Origin: Deltaproteobacteria bacterium
Lineage (GTDB): Bacteria > Desulfobacterota > Syntrophia > Syntrophales > Smithellaceae
Assembly: GCA_009668925.1 (NCBI GenBank)
Contig: SBEK01000003.1
Location: 1-58,284 of the forward strand
Direction: 5' to 3'
DNA length: 58,284 nt
Part shown: in pieces, positions 34,959-43,521 of the stretch
How the letters are laid out: every line of letters starts with the position of its first letter
How positions within the stretch are numbered: position 1 is the first letter of the stretch
The notes under the pieces: model-generated
What the model was told of the DNA's origin: nothing
What the model saw: the letters and a program-made list of their open reading frames with translations, nothing else
Database searches by the model: none
Position numbers and translations under genes: made by a program

Positions 34959-35369
34959 ATGGGAAATGCAGTGTTGAAGGAAGTGTTGAATCCGCCGGCC
35001 TGGAAAAAGCCCCGCGGCTACTCGAATCTTGTCAAAACCACCGGAGGAGCGATGCTGTTTGCGGCCGGTCAGGGGGCGTCGGATCCCGAAGGGCGCTTGA
35101 TCGGCGAAGGGGATATTTGCCGGCAGTATGAACAGATCCTGCATAACATTCAGGAGGTCATGGCGGCCGGCGGCGCACAGATGACCGATATTGTGAGATT
35201 GACGATATATTGCACGGATCGGGACGCCTTCTTAGCAAAAGGAAAAGAATGCAGCCAAATTTATAGAAAATATTTTGGCGACTATTACCCGGCCAGCACC
35301 CTGGTGGAGATCAAAAAGCTCTTCTTCGACGACATGCTGTTGGAGATCGAAGCAACGGCCGTGATTTAA
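34959..35369 (+). CDS. Rid-family (YjgF/YER057c/UK114) protein lacking the RidA arginine
   Basis: A 136-residue Rid-family protein (LFAAGQGASDPEGRLIGEGDICRQYEQILHNIQEVMAAGG). RidA itself hydrolyses reactive imines/enamines using an Arg in the YPAR segment. Here the segment reads YYPASTLVEIKKL, with Ser in that place, so RidA-type imine deaminase activity is not expected. Related Rid subgroups beside catabolic genes have other, mostly unknown roles. A strong GGAGG precedes the ATG. It ends the unit that starts at 33337; a terminator follows 40 bases on. Confidence 0.85.
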   Translation: MGNAVLKEVLNPPAWKKPRGYSNLVKTTGGAMLFAAGQGASDPEGRLIGEGDICRQYEQILHNIQEVMAAGGAQMTDIVRLTIYCTDRDAFLAKGKECSQIYRKYFGDYYPASTLVEIKKLFFDDMLLEIEATAVI

Positions 35370-35410
35370 AAATTTTAGGAACACCATGGAGAGAAGGCTT
35401 ACACCGCAAA

Positions 35411-35439
35411 AAAACCGCACAGGAAGGTGCGGTTTTTTT
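35411..35439 (+). terminator. rho-independent terminator
   Basis: CCGCAC (35415-35420), a 6-base loop and GTGCGG (35427-35432), flanked by A4 before and T7 after. The A/T flanks let it work in both directions, ending the Rid transcript and possibly the convergent HpaB-like one. Confidence 0.88.
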
Positions 35440-35497
35440 ATGCTGCGCTGCAACGGCGGCCGGGGCTCTCGCCGCCCTCCGGCCGCGACGCCGGTTC

Positions 35498-36934
35498 CTA
35501 CGTCAGAATCCCGGCCTTGCGCTTAGCCTTCTCCTCATAGCGTTTCAGAGGCGATTCGGCCAGGATCATCATCTTCTGGGCTTCCATCGATCCCTCGGCA
35601 TGCACCGTGGTCACTTCATGGAATGCCGCTTCATGTGAGCAAACCTGCCGCATCGTTTCGTGAATCATCTTCATCCGGTCGAGGGTGCTGTATTTGTCGG
35701 ACCCGCCCAGATAGTGCTCCAGATAGTCATGAATGTCCGGATTGTCCCAGTCCTTCTTATCCGGGGCCGTGGCGATGATGCCGCCCGAGATGTCCTGGAT
35801 CAACTCCACAAATGCATGATACTTGCTCGCGAAGTGCAGCTTGGCCATATTGGCGATGAGCGGGTTGGGGACGGCGATGTCGCCGTACATAACGGGTTCG
35901 GAGGCCGCTGCATTGGCCAGTGCCCGCAAGGTTTCGACATAGGCCGCGATATCGGCCAGCTTGTTGCGGATATGGCCGACTTTCTCCAGGCCGTTGTATT
36001 TGGCCATAGCGACCGCGCAGCCCGCCATGACCTCCACGGACGGCACTTTATAGCTGATGGCGGTAAAACGGTGGAAGGTGGCGAACGTATAGGCCAGCAG
36101 CATGGAATACTGCCACTCGCCGCACATGAAGACGCGGTCCCAGGGAACGAAGACGTTGTCAAAGACAATCATGGCTTCGGTGAGCTCTCTGACGGGAATA
36201 TCGGCATGAAATTCATGATCCGACCAGGTGCCCCGTCCGTTGCGGCAGATAAACGTGACGCCCTTGGTGTTGGCCGGAATCGCAAAGCTGACGGCATAAT
36301 CGGCTTCGTTCTCGCGCATCTGCCGGGTCGGAACGACGATGATTTCATTCACGGCCGGAGCGCTGGTGATGTGAATTTTGGCGCCTTTGACGAAAATACC
36401 TTCCTTATTCTTATCCACGACATGAACATAGTAGTCCGGATGTTTCTGGCGCGCCGGTTCTTTGCCCCGGTCGCCTTTCACGCAAGTCACGGCGCCGCAG
36501 GTGTGCAAGTCGTTTTTGCGCAGGTGCTCCAGAAAATTTGTCGCATTGTCCTGGTACTGTTTCTTGCCCATTTTCCCGGCCACAACGAAGGCGGCATTGA
36601 GGCAGTCCGTGCCGATGTCCCGGCCAAAGGGCAGTCCGGCGGTGAGTTCTATGGATCGCTGGATCATCTTCGTCCGGTTGGCCAGGTCTTCGCGATTGCG
36701 GGGGGTAATAAAAAACCGGCTGATCGGTTCGCCCGTTTGCGGATGCGGGGCGACGAAGAGGTTGCGGATTTCGGGATCCGGTGAGGCCGAAAGCTCGTAA
36801 GCCGCTCCGATCGTGTCGCAGGTGATCCCCAGAACCCGGTGTTTGGTTACATCTTCCACTTTTTCTCCGCCGATATAAACACGCCGTCCATCGCGCAGAG
36901 AAGCCTTATACTGTTCAACTGTTCGAATTGCCAT
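35498..36934 (-). CDS. 4-hydroxyphenylacetate 3-hydroxylase (HpaB) / 4-hydroxybutyryl-CoA dehydratase family flavoprotein
   Basis: A 478-residue acyl-CoA-dehydrogenase-fold flavoprotein. The N-domain motif GDRGKEPARQKHPDYYVHVVDKN and the core ALIVFDN-like EAMIVFDNVFVPWDRVFMCGEW mark the HpaB/AbfD superfamily. AbfD binds a [4Fe-4S] cluster through CysX3Cys near residue 100 and HisX6Cys near 292. Here the first site reads IQRSIELTAG without cysteines, and His288 is followed seven residues later by Tyr295, so the cluster is probably absent. A monooxygenase or a cluster-free CoA enzyme is possible. AAAGGAGG lies eight bases ahead of the ATG. It converges on the SDR/Rid genes. Confidence 0.85.
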   Translation of the reverse strand: MAIRTVEQYKASLRDGRRVYIGGEKVEDVTKHRVLGITCDTIGAAYELSASPDPEIRNLFVAPHPQTGEPISRFFITPRNREDLANRTKMIQRSIELTAGLPFGRDIGTDCLNAAFVVAGKMGKKQYQDNATNFLEHLRKNDLHTCGAVTCVKGDRGKEPARQKHPDYYVHVVDKNKEGIFVKGAKIHITSAPAVNEIIVVPTRQMRENEADYAVSFAIPANTKGVTFICRNGRGTWSDHEFHADIPVRELTEAMIVFDNVFVPWDRVFMCGEWQYSMLLAYTFATFHRFTAISYKVPSVEVMAGCAVAMAKYNGLEKVGHIRNKLADIAAYVETLRALANAAASEPVMYGDIAVPNPLIANMAKLHFASKYHAFVELIQDISGGIIATAPDKKDWDNPDIHDYLEHYLGGSDKYSTLDRMKMIHETMRQVCSHEAAFHEVTTVHAEGSMEAQKMMILAESPLKRYEEKAKRKAGILT

Positions 36935-37362
36935 TGATCCATCCTCCTTTATTAGTTGATGTGTAATTCATAAAAAATGAATCGCTTCCCAATTAAGACA
37001 TGATCCCGGATCCGGAGACGGCCTTCTCAAACGGTGCGCTTCGATCCGCTTTTTGTTTCTTCAAGATAGTGTCACTTAACTTACTGTCGACAAAACGGAT
37101 GTCAACGGGTGGCCCGCGCTTTGAAACCTGAATCACCGTCAATGGCTCCCGGCGGATTTGCCGTTTTTCAATCGGATATATTTTGTCATTGCAAAGTATC
37201 CCGAAAGTTGTAAGATGACCGCGACTTCCAGAAAAATCGACGACAAACAGAGCAAGACAAAGCCTCGGCGTTTGAGCCGCACTATTCATTGCGTGCAGCG
37301 CGACGGCGGGGATGATCCGGGCAGCGCTCATTCCAGCCGAAGGAATATGAAGAGGAGGAGAC
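36935..37362. other. divergent regulatory spacer
   Basis: A 428-base spacer between the HpaB-like gene (minus) and radC (plus). A short inverted repeat ATTCAT-A5-ATGAAT (36966-36982) lies 32 bases upstream of the HpaB-like start and could be an operator. A minus-strand TTGACA (37100-37105) has no good -10 partner. No convincing gene is present; a 72-codon plus-strand frame at 37158 overlaps radC and looks random. Confidence 0.45.
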
Positions 37363-38061
37363 ATGTCGGAAAATAAGATAGCCTCGATTAAAAATTGGCC
37401 GCCCGATGACCGCCCCCGAGAGAAACTGCTCAAAGGTGGCGCGGGAACGCTCAGTAATTCGGAACTGCTGGCTATTCTTTTACGCACAGGCGTCCGGGGA
37501 ACAAGCGCCATTGATCTGGCACGCCTGATGATGGAGAAGTTCGGCACCTTCCGCAACATGAGCCACACGGATATACGGGAGTGGACCGAATTCAAAGGTC
37601 TGGGACCCGCGAAAATCGCCCAGATCAAGGCGGCCCTGGAGATCGGGCGGCGCTTCCGCGAAGATGAGGTTCTGCGCACCAAGCCCAAGATTGCCTGCGC
37701 CGAGGATGTCATTAATATCGTCATGCCGCAGCTCCGTGACCTGAAAACCGAAGTGTTTAAGGTGGTCTATCTGAACAGCAACAACCGCATTATTGAGATC
37801 AGCGACGCAGCACGGGGAACGGTCAATCAGGCCATGCCGATTGTTCGGGAAATTATCCATGCCGCTTTGCAAAAATTTGCGGCGTCCATCATCTGCGTGC
37901 ACAACCACCCGAGCGCCAATGTCGCGCCGAGTCCGGAAGATAAAAAGTTCACCGACGAGCTGCGAGCCGCGGGAAAACTTATGGGTATCAAGCTCCTGGA
38001 CCATCTGATTATCGGCGACGGCCGGCACTTCAGTTTTGCGGATGAAGGGATGATGAACTGA
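37363..38061 (+). CDS. radC: RadC family (JAB/MPN) protein
   Basis: A 232-residue RadC protein with an N-terminal helix-hairpin-helix-like UPF0758 domain (LRTGVRGTSAIDLARLMM, FKGLGPAKIAQIKAALEI) and a C-terminal JAB metalloprotease-like domain. The zinc motif is HNHPSANVAPSPED (HxHx7Sx2D). The true function is unsettled: the name came from a DNA-repair phenotype later assigned to recG. GAGGAGG precedes the ATG by 4-5 bases. It is a single gene. Confidence 0.93.
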   Translation: MSENKIASIKNWPPDDRPREKLLKGGAGTLSNSELLAILLRTGVRGTSAIDLARLMMEKFGTFRNMSHTDIREWTEFKGLGPAKIAQIKAALEIGRRFREDEVLRTKPKIACAEDVINIVMPQLRDLKTEVFKVVYLNSNNRIIEISDAARGTVNQAMPIVREIIHAALQKFAASIICVHNHPSANVAPSPEDKKFTDELRAAGKLMGIKLLDHLIIGDGRHFSFADEGMMN

Positions 38062-38156
38062 CGGCGTCTGAACAAAATGCCGGTGAGAGACCGGGCAGAT
38101 GTCGTTGTTTCGTGCATGGGCTGCACCTCTCCGGCCGGATAAAAGACGCCCCTCTT

Positions 38157-40439
38157 TTAATTCATTTTCCAAAGGTCAGCGATAATGCGCACTGTTTCTT
38201 GTGCCGCCAGAGGCGGTGGCAGCGCCGTGTCCGCGATTCCGGAGACTACACGCGTGATATTGTGGTCGATGCCGGCCCTCGTCCAGATGCCTGCGGAAGG
38301 GGCTGTAATATAGGCTGAAAACGTATGATGCATTGTGCCGGGGCGTTCGCCGATGATGTGAATGATGGCTTTGTGTTGGGGCGAATCCGGCGCATCTCCG
38401 AACAGGATTTCCCCGATGCGGTAACCGGCGCGGACCCGGCCGCCTTGAATCACCAGAATTTCCGGCATAACCGTTAAGTTCTTCCTGTGCAGGTTTTTCG
38501 TCAGCGCGGAAAGATAGGGCGCCAGATGCCCTTTGTCCATGATCGCGTAAGCATTCAGTCCTTCCGAGACGACAATCTGCACGCGGCCTGACGGACTTCG
38601 TTTTGCTCGGATTCCTTTGAGCAGTTTTAGGGAGGCGTCGTCCAGCTCTTCACCGGTCTGCGGATGCAGGATATAGTCGGTCCGATCCTGGGAGCGCGTC
38701 TTCAGACGCACCGCGTTTGGTATTTGCGTGATGAAGGAGGGGGTTAATTCGACCCAGATGGATTTCTTAGCGTCTGCGTAAAGGGTTCTGATTTCGTGGT
38801 CGAGGGCGGGCGCCATTTTCCATGGTTTGCGGTCAAATCCTTCCGCCAGATAGACGCCGCGATCCCGAACCTCTTTCATTTTTTGTCGTCCTTCGCGCAG
38901 GATCTTGGTTTTGGAGCGGGCGTCGCCTTTCGCCCGCCGGTATTTGTACCATACCCAGAGAGGGTCTCCGAAGTGGGAAGTGGCTTCTCCTTTGGTGTTG
39001 ATGACGCCGAGCCGTTTAAAAAATTTCCACATCGGATCATTGACCTTGAAGCCGAACTTTTCACGCAGGCGGACGTGGTCCTGGTAGGCGGTCGTCAGGT
39101 AGCCCAGCATGGGATCGTTCTTGGTGGGCAAAGCCATCAGATAGGCCGGATTGGCCGGCATGATCTGATCCTGGCACCAGTCCAGATCGTCGAGGCTGAC
39201 GTCCATATGCAGGGTGGAACAGATATCCAGGCCGATCGTCAGGCCGTGAAGTTTTCCCATCACGATATCTTCGAGACAGCATCGCACAAGCTGTTCGCGG
39301 GTGCGAAAGACTTCCGGTCCGATGAATCCGGCCACATCGTTTAAGTGGACCCACGGGGCAGGGGAGCGGCTGGCTCTTTGCTGATCTTCGGCGATTTTCA
39401 TTTTGAGCAGGCGCGCGAAGCCGTACTTGCGTGATTCATGGATGACCATATCGGTTCCCTGGCCGCTGCCGTTCGTAAAATCCGCCCCCTGGCCGGTTTC
39501 AAAATAGAATCCGTATGGTCCCGTCCTCTGCGCGGCGTAGGCCAGCATTTTCTCCAGAGTCAGATCGAAGGTGGCATTGGCCTTGTCGCTGCCGGCCAGG
39601 CTTTGAAACCAGACCCCCGTGGTGCCGGGCTGCTGCCGCTCCACGGCCGCCTGAATGTCGATATGAGCCAGAACGCTGTGGGGAATGATGTCTTCAACTT
39701 GAAAAGTCCGGCGCACGTCGGAAAGCGCCCTCTCCAGAGCGGCAACGGACTGGGGATCGCTGCTTACCGGATTGACGCCCAGAACAACATCGCCCGTCGC
39801 ATAAGACCAGCCGGAAAATATCTGCCAGATGACGTCGTCGGGGTGATCGGTCGGCGAATTCGGCTGAATGCGGGCTCCCAGGTATCCCTTGGCGCCGATC
39901 AAGGTGCCGGCGAGAGGATTGAATATTTTGCTTCCGACGGCGGTGAGTTCTTCATTGGACATGATTTTGACCACGCAGCCGATGGCGTCGCTCGACAGGC
40001 CGTCAAGGAGAGGTTGAATGTCGGATGCGTTCTCCGTCAGCAAAAAGTTCTTGAGTTCTCCGATCGTCAGTGAGCCGGTCTTTTTAACCAAATCCGGAGA
40101 AAGATTTTCTGCCAGGCAGGAATATAATTTATCTTCGAACAGCGGATGCTTCAGGATATCGCCGATTCGCGTGTTGGACAAAAGATGGCGGGCTTTCTTC
40201 CGGACGGTTTCGTCGGCGGCCGCGACACCGAGAATTTGATCGCCTTCCTTGAAGGCATTGGCGGCCCCGATAAGCTGCTGATACGTCGTGCGGTCGAATT
40301 TGCCGATGGTGCGGTCCATAAACGCAAAGAGATCTTCCCGGGGGGTGATTTCCGCAACCCCTGCCTGCAAAAGCGGCGGAAGCAATCCTGAACCCGCCAG
40401 CGATCCTGCGAGAACACAACAAAATTCTCTTCTGCTCAT
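38157..40439 (-). CDS. fused ethanolamine ammonia-lyase (EutB-EutC) with twin-arginine-type leader
   Basis: A 760-residue protein. Residues 1-27 are a Tat-like leader (MSRREFCCVLAGSLAG, then a hydrophobic LLPPLLQAG). Residues 30-480 match EutB, the large subunit of adenosylcobalamin-dependent ethanolamine ammonia-lyase (YFETGQGADFTNGSGQGTD, AGFIGPEVFRTREQLVR, LEDIVMGKLHGLTIGLDICST). The last 230 residues match EutC, ending ERPGTMHHTFSAYITAP ... TALPPPLAAQETVRIIADL. Normal enzymes are two cytoplasmic chains, usually in a microcompartment. No eutA, shell or cobalamin gene is near. The ATG at 40439 gives the RR leader at the N-terminus; an in-frame ATG at 40478 would add 13 residues before it. 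Confidence 0.88.
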   Translation of the reverse strand: MSRREFCCVLAGSLAGSGLLPPLLQAGVAEITPREDLFAFMDRTIGKFDRTTYQQLIGAANAFKEGDQILGVAAADETVRKKARHLLSNTRIGDILKHPLFEDKLYSCLAENLSPDLVKKTGSLTIGELKNFLLTENASDIQPLLDGLSSDAIGCVVKIMSNEELTAVGSKIFNPLAGTLIGAKGYLGARIQPNSPTDHPDDVIWQIFSGWSYATGDVVLGVNPVSSDPQSVAALERALSDVRRTFQVEDIIPHSVLAHIDIQAAVERQQPGTTGVWFQSLAGSDKANATFDLTLEKMLAYAAQRTGPYGFYFETGQGADFTNGSGQGTDMVIHESRKYGFARLLKMKIAEDQQRASRSPAPWVHLNDVAGFIGPEVFRTREQLVRCCLEDIVMGKLHGLTIGLDICSTLHMDVSLDDLDWCQDQIMPANPAYLMALPTKNDPMLGYLTTAYQDHVRLREKFGFKVNDPMWKFFKRLGVINTKGEATSHFGDPLWVWYKYRRAKGDARSKTKILREGRQKMKEVRDRGVYLAEGFDRKPWKMAPALDHEIRTLYADAKKSIWVELTPSFITQIPNAVRLKTRSQDRTDYILHPQTGEELDDASLKLLKGIRAKRSPSGRVQIVVSEGLNAYAIMDKGHLAPYLSALTKNLHRKNLTVMPEILVIQGGRVRAGYRIGEILFGDAPDSPQHKAIIHIIGERPGTMHHTFSAYITAPSAGIWTRAGIDHNITRVVSGIADTALPPPLAAQETVRIIADLWKMN

Positions 40440-40782
40440 GTGTCGTTTGCCCTTTTGCGCTAAATGGTCATGTGTCATAGTGTCCCGTTTACGAAATCGT
40501 TCCGAATCGATTGTGTTTTGGTTCAACAAACGGCCGCGTAAGAATACCAATGACAGGGCGGTGAAAGCAAGCTGTATTCGGGCCGTTTCTTTAAGGGTTA
40601 TTAAAAGCAATGCTTTTTGTCTGCTTGGGCCGCCGTTCTATGTTTTGTTCAAGTGCCGTTAAACATTTCATTGAAAAGAAGGGGATACGCGCGGACGGTT
40701 TTGGGATCAACTTCCATTCCGTTCTGTATGTTATGCAATAATATCAATATGTTGCAAATTGGTTTGTTAGGTCCTGCAAAAC

Positions 40783-40798
40783 TGGCACGAACTTTTCA
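40783..40798 (+). promoter_or_regulatory. sigma-54-like promoter ahead of the small membrane protein
   Basis: TGGCACG-AACT-TTTCA matches the -24/-12 consensus TGGCACG-N4-TTGCA at every fixed position except the G of the -12 GC. It ends 47 bases before the ATG. A TATAAA at 40803-40808 could instead serve as a sigma-70 -10, with no good -35. The remainder of the 406-base spacer (40440-40845) shows no gene. Confidence 0.4.
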
Positions 40799-40845
40799 TT
40801 AGTATAAAGACAAATAGACAAACACCCTCAAGGAGGCAACAGATC

Positions 40846-41121
40846 ATGAAAAAGACATTAGGAACCATCGTAGCGGCGGCGGCAGTTGTTCTTTTGACGG
40901 CAACCTTTGGATTTGCAGAGTACGCGGCGGCGGGAGCCACCAATTTCCCGTATTTCCAGCTGGGCTGCCTGATTGTGGGCGGGCTGATTTTAGTGAGCCT
41001 GAAAAGAAAGTATAACAAGATGTACACGGCGGAAGTGGTCGGCGCCTTCGCTCTTTACACCATTCTGATGGCGCTCTTTACGAACCCGGTGATCGATGCA
41101 GTGAAGAATATTGTGACCTGA
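40846..41121 (+). CDS. small membrane protein of unknown function
   Basis: A 91-residue protein. An N-terminal signal-type helix (MKKTLGTIVAAAAVVLLTA, likely cut after FGFAEYAAAG) is followed by a hydrophobic helix at about 40-52 (GCLIVGGLILVSL), a basic KRKYNKMY loop and a second helix at 65-82. I do not recognise the family. It has a strong AAGGAGG site, its own promoter region and a very strong terminator, the signs of an abundant single-gene message. It is divergent from the ethanolamine-lyase gene; a link between them is not shown. Confidence 0.8.
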   Translation: MKKTLGTIVAAAAVVLLTATFGFAEYAAAGATNFPYFQLGCLIVGGLILVSLKRKYNKMYTAEVVGAFALYTILMALFTNPVIDAVKNIVT

Positions 41122-41167
41122 TCAACGAGGCCTATCGATTCAAAGACAAACAAACGTGATCTGTCCC

Positions 41168-41208
41168 AATAAAACCCCCTTAAGGCACAAGCCTTAAGGG
41201 GTTTTATT
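41168..41208 (+). terminator. strong rho-independent terminator
   Basis: The arms 41168-41186 and 41191-41208 pair over nearly their whole length (AATAAAACC...TTAAGGC with its complement, one bulged C) around a 4-base ACAA loop; the 3' arm ends in TTTTATTAT. The A-rich 5' arm makes it usable in both directions, toward the small membrane protein gene and the convergent synthetase. Confidence 0.92.
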
Positions 41209-41289
41209 ATCCTCACAACCGGCAGCCTCTCCTCACCGATTGACCAATTGCCGCTTCCGTTGAGGGTTCAGAATCCGCACGAGGCTTCC

Positions 41290-43473
41290 TCAGATCCCTT
41301 CCCCTCTCAGCCAATCCTGGTAAACAACCATTCTGGAGAGCACTTTGACGGCGCGCTCCGGCGTCAGGAAGGCAATTCCGCTGTAGGGGCTGCCGGGAAT
41401 CTCGGTGATCGTTTTGCTGTGGACGTCATCGAGAAAGACGCCCAAAATCGGTTTGCCGTATTTCGCCATCAGTTCGGCGCTGCGCTGAAAGACCTGCGCC
41501 TCGGAGTCCCGGTAAATTTTGATTCCGATATCGAAGTAATCCTGCTGGATCGCCTGCCCGGAATCACGGGCGGCATTCAGCATGGTTTCGATCAGGCGGA
41601 GCCTGCCGACAACGCCCAGATGAATGATGGCATCGCACTGGTCCCACTTGGCCAGGATTTCCAACACCTTTACCGGAATATCCGCACCCATCTCGCCCAC
41701 CAGATCAATGGGATTTTCCTTGCTCCAGAAAGGCGGCAGAATCCGGTTGATCTCGTCGATCACGTCCGGCGTCAAATGCGGAATCGCGAGGCCGTTTTCA
41801 ACGCACAGGTCCGTCGTGACGACACCCCAGCCGCCGCCCAGCGTCATGATGCCGACGCGCTTTCCTTTGGGCAGAGGCAGAGATGAAAAGGCGGCGGACA
41901 AATCGAGCAGATCCATGGGCTGGTCCGCAAGGACCACGCCGGCCTGGCGGCAGGCGGCGTTGAGAATTTTAATATTGGAGGCCATGGCGCCCGTATGGCT
42001 GGCCGCGGCGCGGCTGCCGGCTCCCGTCCTGCCGCCCTTGAGCAGGACAACGGGTTTCCGGCGGGACACTTTTTGGGCGGTTTTGAAAAAACGCCGTCCG
42101 TCCTTCATGCTTTCTACATAGAGGATGATGGATTTGGTCACCTCGTCGAGGGCGGCGGTCCGGAGGTAATCTTCGATCGTGATCATGGCTTCGTTGCCCG
42201 ATCCGCAGAACGATCGGATGCCGATGCCTTCCGCCTCGGCAAAGGCCATCAGCTGAGTTCCCAGATTGCCCGACTGGGATAGAAGGCCGATGGATCCGGC
42301 CTTGGGCCAGCAGGGCGTCCCGATGCAGTAGAATTTGATATGCGGGTTGCAGATGCCCATGGTGTTAGGACCCAAAACGGAAACGCCGTTTTCGGCGGCC
42401 AGACGAACCAGCTTCTTTTCCAGCTCGCGCCCCTCGGGGCCGACCTCGCCGAAGCCCGATGAAATAAGCAGCATGTACCGGATGCCCTTGGCCCTGAGCT
42501 CGGGAATCAGTTCGAGCGACTGAGCCGCCGGAACGGTCACAATGGCCAGATCGACGGGACCGGGAACATCGCCGATGGTTTTATAGACTTTGCGTCCGGC
42601 AATGGTTGACGCTTTCGGGTTGACCAGGTAGATCTCGCCTTCGTACCCGCCGGCGAGCACATTCGTCATCAGCATGTTTCCCCATTTCCCGAGCTGAGCC
42701 GAGGCCCCGATAAAGGCCACTGACTTGGGACTGAACATTTTGCCGATTTCTCTGGGGTCCACGGGGGGCCGGGCGGCCACTTCCATCGGCCTGTCTCCGA
42801 GGACGATCAGCGCGTCGACGGCCGTCACGTGGCCGTCGGGACCGACGAGCAGCGGGTTGATGTCCACTTCGGTAATCGGCTCCCAGTCCAGGGCCAGCCG
42901 GGAAAGGGCCACAAGCGTTTTGATGATTTCATCACGGCAGACGGCCGCATCGCCCCGGAAGGGGCCCAGAAGTTTTGCGGCGCGGAGCTCATCCAGCATC
43001 GCCGCCGCTTCACGTTCATCGAGAGGCGCGACGCGGAAAACGACGTCGCCCATCGCTTCCGTAAAGATGCCGCCCAGACCGAACATGACAATGGGGCCGA
43101 ACTGGGGATCACAAAACATCCCGGCAACAAATTCACGCCGCCCTTTGATCAGAGGCGATACGAGGTAACCCTCCAGATCGGCGCCTGCGGATTGGGCAAT
43201 GGCCCCGGCGGCCCCAATCACTTCCTGACGGTCCTTGAGATTCAGATGAACAAGTCCGCGTTCCGTCTTATGCGTCAATTTTGTTCCTAACCCCTTAAGG
43301 ACGACGGGGAATCCCAGGGATTGGGCCTGCATCGCGGCCTCCTCCGGCGTTTTCGCCACACATTCCCTGACAACCGGAACACCGTAGAGATTTAAAACCT
43401 GTTTGGCCTCGGCCTCCGTCAGGGCCGTTCGTCCTTCGCTTTTTGCCTGCGTGAGCAGACGATTGATATCCAT
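41290..43473 (-). CDS. ADP-forming acyl-CoA synthetase (fused, ATP-grasp first)
   Basis: A 727-residue NDP-forming acetyl/acyl-CoA synthetase, which makes ATP from acyl-CoA and ADP in fermenters. Residues 1-235 form the ATP-grasp (beta) part (LNLYGVPVVRE, VVLKGLGTKLTHKTERG, WEPITEVDINPLLV). Residues 245-727 form the CoA-binding/ligase (alpha) part (SVAFIGASAQLGKWGN, LLSQSGNLG, AAASHTGAMA with the phospho-His). The beta-first order is less common than alpha-first. AAGGAGG lies 8 bases ahead. In a syntroph this enzyme would recover energy from the CoA esters made elsewhere in the cell; the substrate acid is unknown. Confidence 0.94.
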   Translation of the reverse strand: MDINRLLTQAKSEGRTALTEAEAKQVLNLYGVPVVRECVAKTPEEAAMQAQSLGFPVVLKGLGTKLTHKTERGLVHLNLKDRQEVIGAAGAIAQSAGADLEGYLVSPLIKGRREFVAGMFCDPQFGPIVMFGLGGIFTEAMGDVVFRVAPLDEREAAAMLDELRAAKLLGPFRGDAAVCRDEIIKTLVALSRLALDWEPITEVDINPLLVGPDGHVTAVDALIVLGDRPMEVAARPPVDPREIGKMFSPKSVAFIGASAQLGKWGNMLMTNVLAGGYEGEIYLVNPKASTIAGRKVYKTIGDVPGPVDLAIVTVPAAQSLELIPELRAKGIRYMLLISSGFGEVGPEGRELEKKLVRLAAENGVSVLGPNTMGICNPHIKFYCIGTPCWPKAGSIGLLSQSGNLGTQLMAFAEAEGIGIRSFCGSGNEAMITIEDYLRTAALDEVTKSIILYVESMKDGRRFFKTAQKVSRRKPVVLLKGGRTGAGSRAAASHTGAMASNIKILNAACRQAGVVLADQPMDLLDLSAAFSSLPLPKGKRVGIMTLGGGWGVVTTDLCVENGLAIPHLTPDVIDEINRILPPFWSKENPIDLVGEMGADIPVKVLEILAKWDQCDAIIHLGVVGRLRLIETMLNAARDSGQAIQQDYFDIGIKIYRDSEAQVFQRSAELMAKYGKPILGVFLDDVHSKTITEIPGSPYSGIAFLTPERAVKVLSRMVVYQDWLRGEGI

Positions 43474-43521
43474 TTTGTTTTCCTCCTTGCCCCTTTTGCT
43501 TCTTACGCAATGTACCTGAGA

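Noticed and set aside
35660..36784. 374-codon open frame antisense to the HpaB/AbfD-like gene
   Set aside because: Antisense of a conserved coding region with no recognisable domain and no initiation site.
37158..37376. 72-codon frame overlapping the radC start
   Set aside because: No ribosome site, runs into radC in another frame, composition unlike real proteins here.
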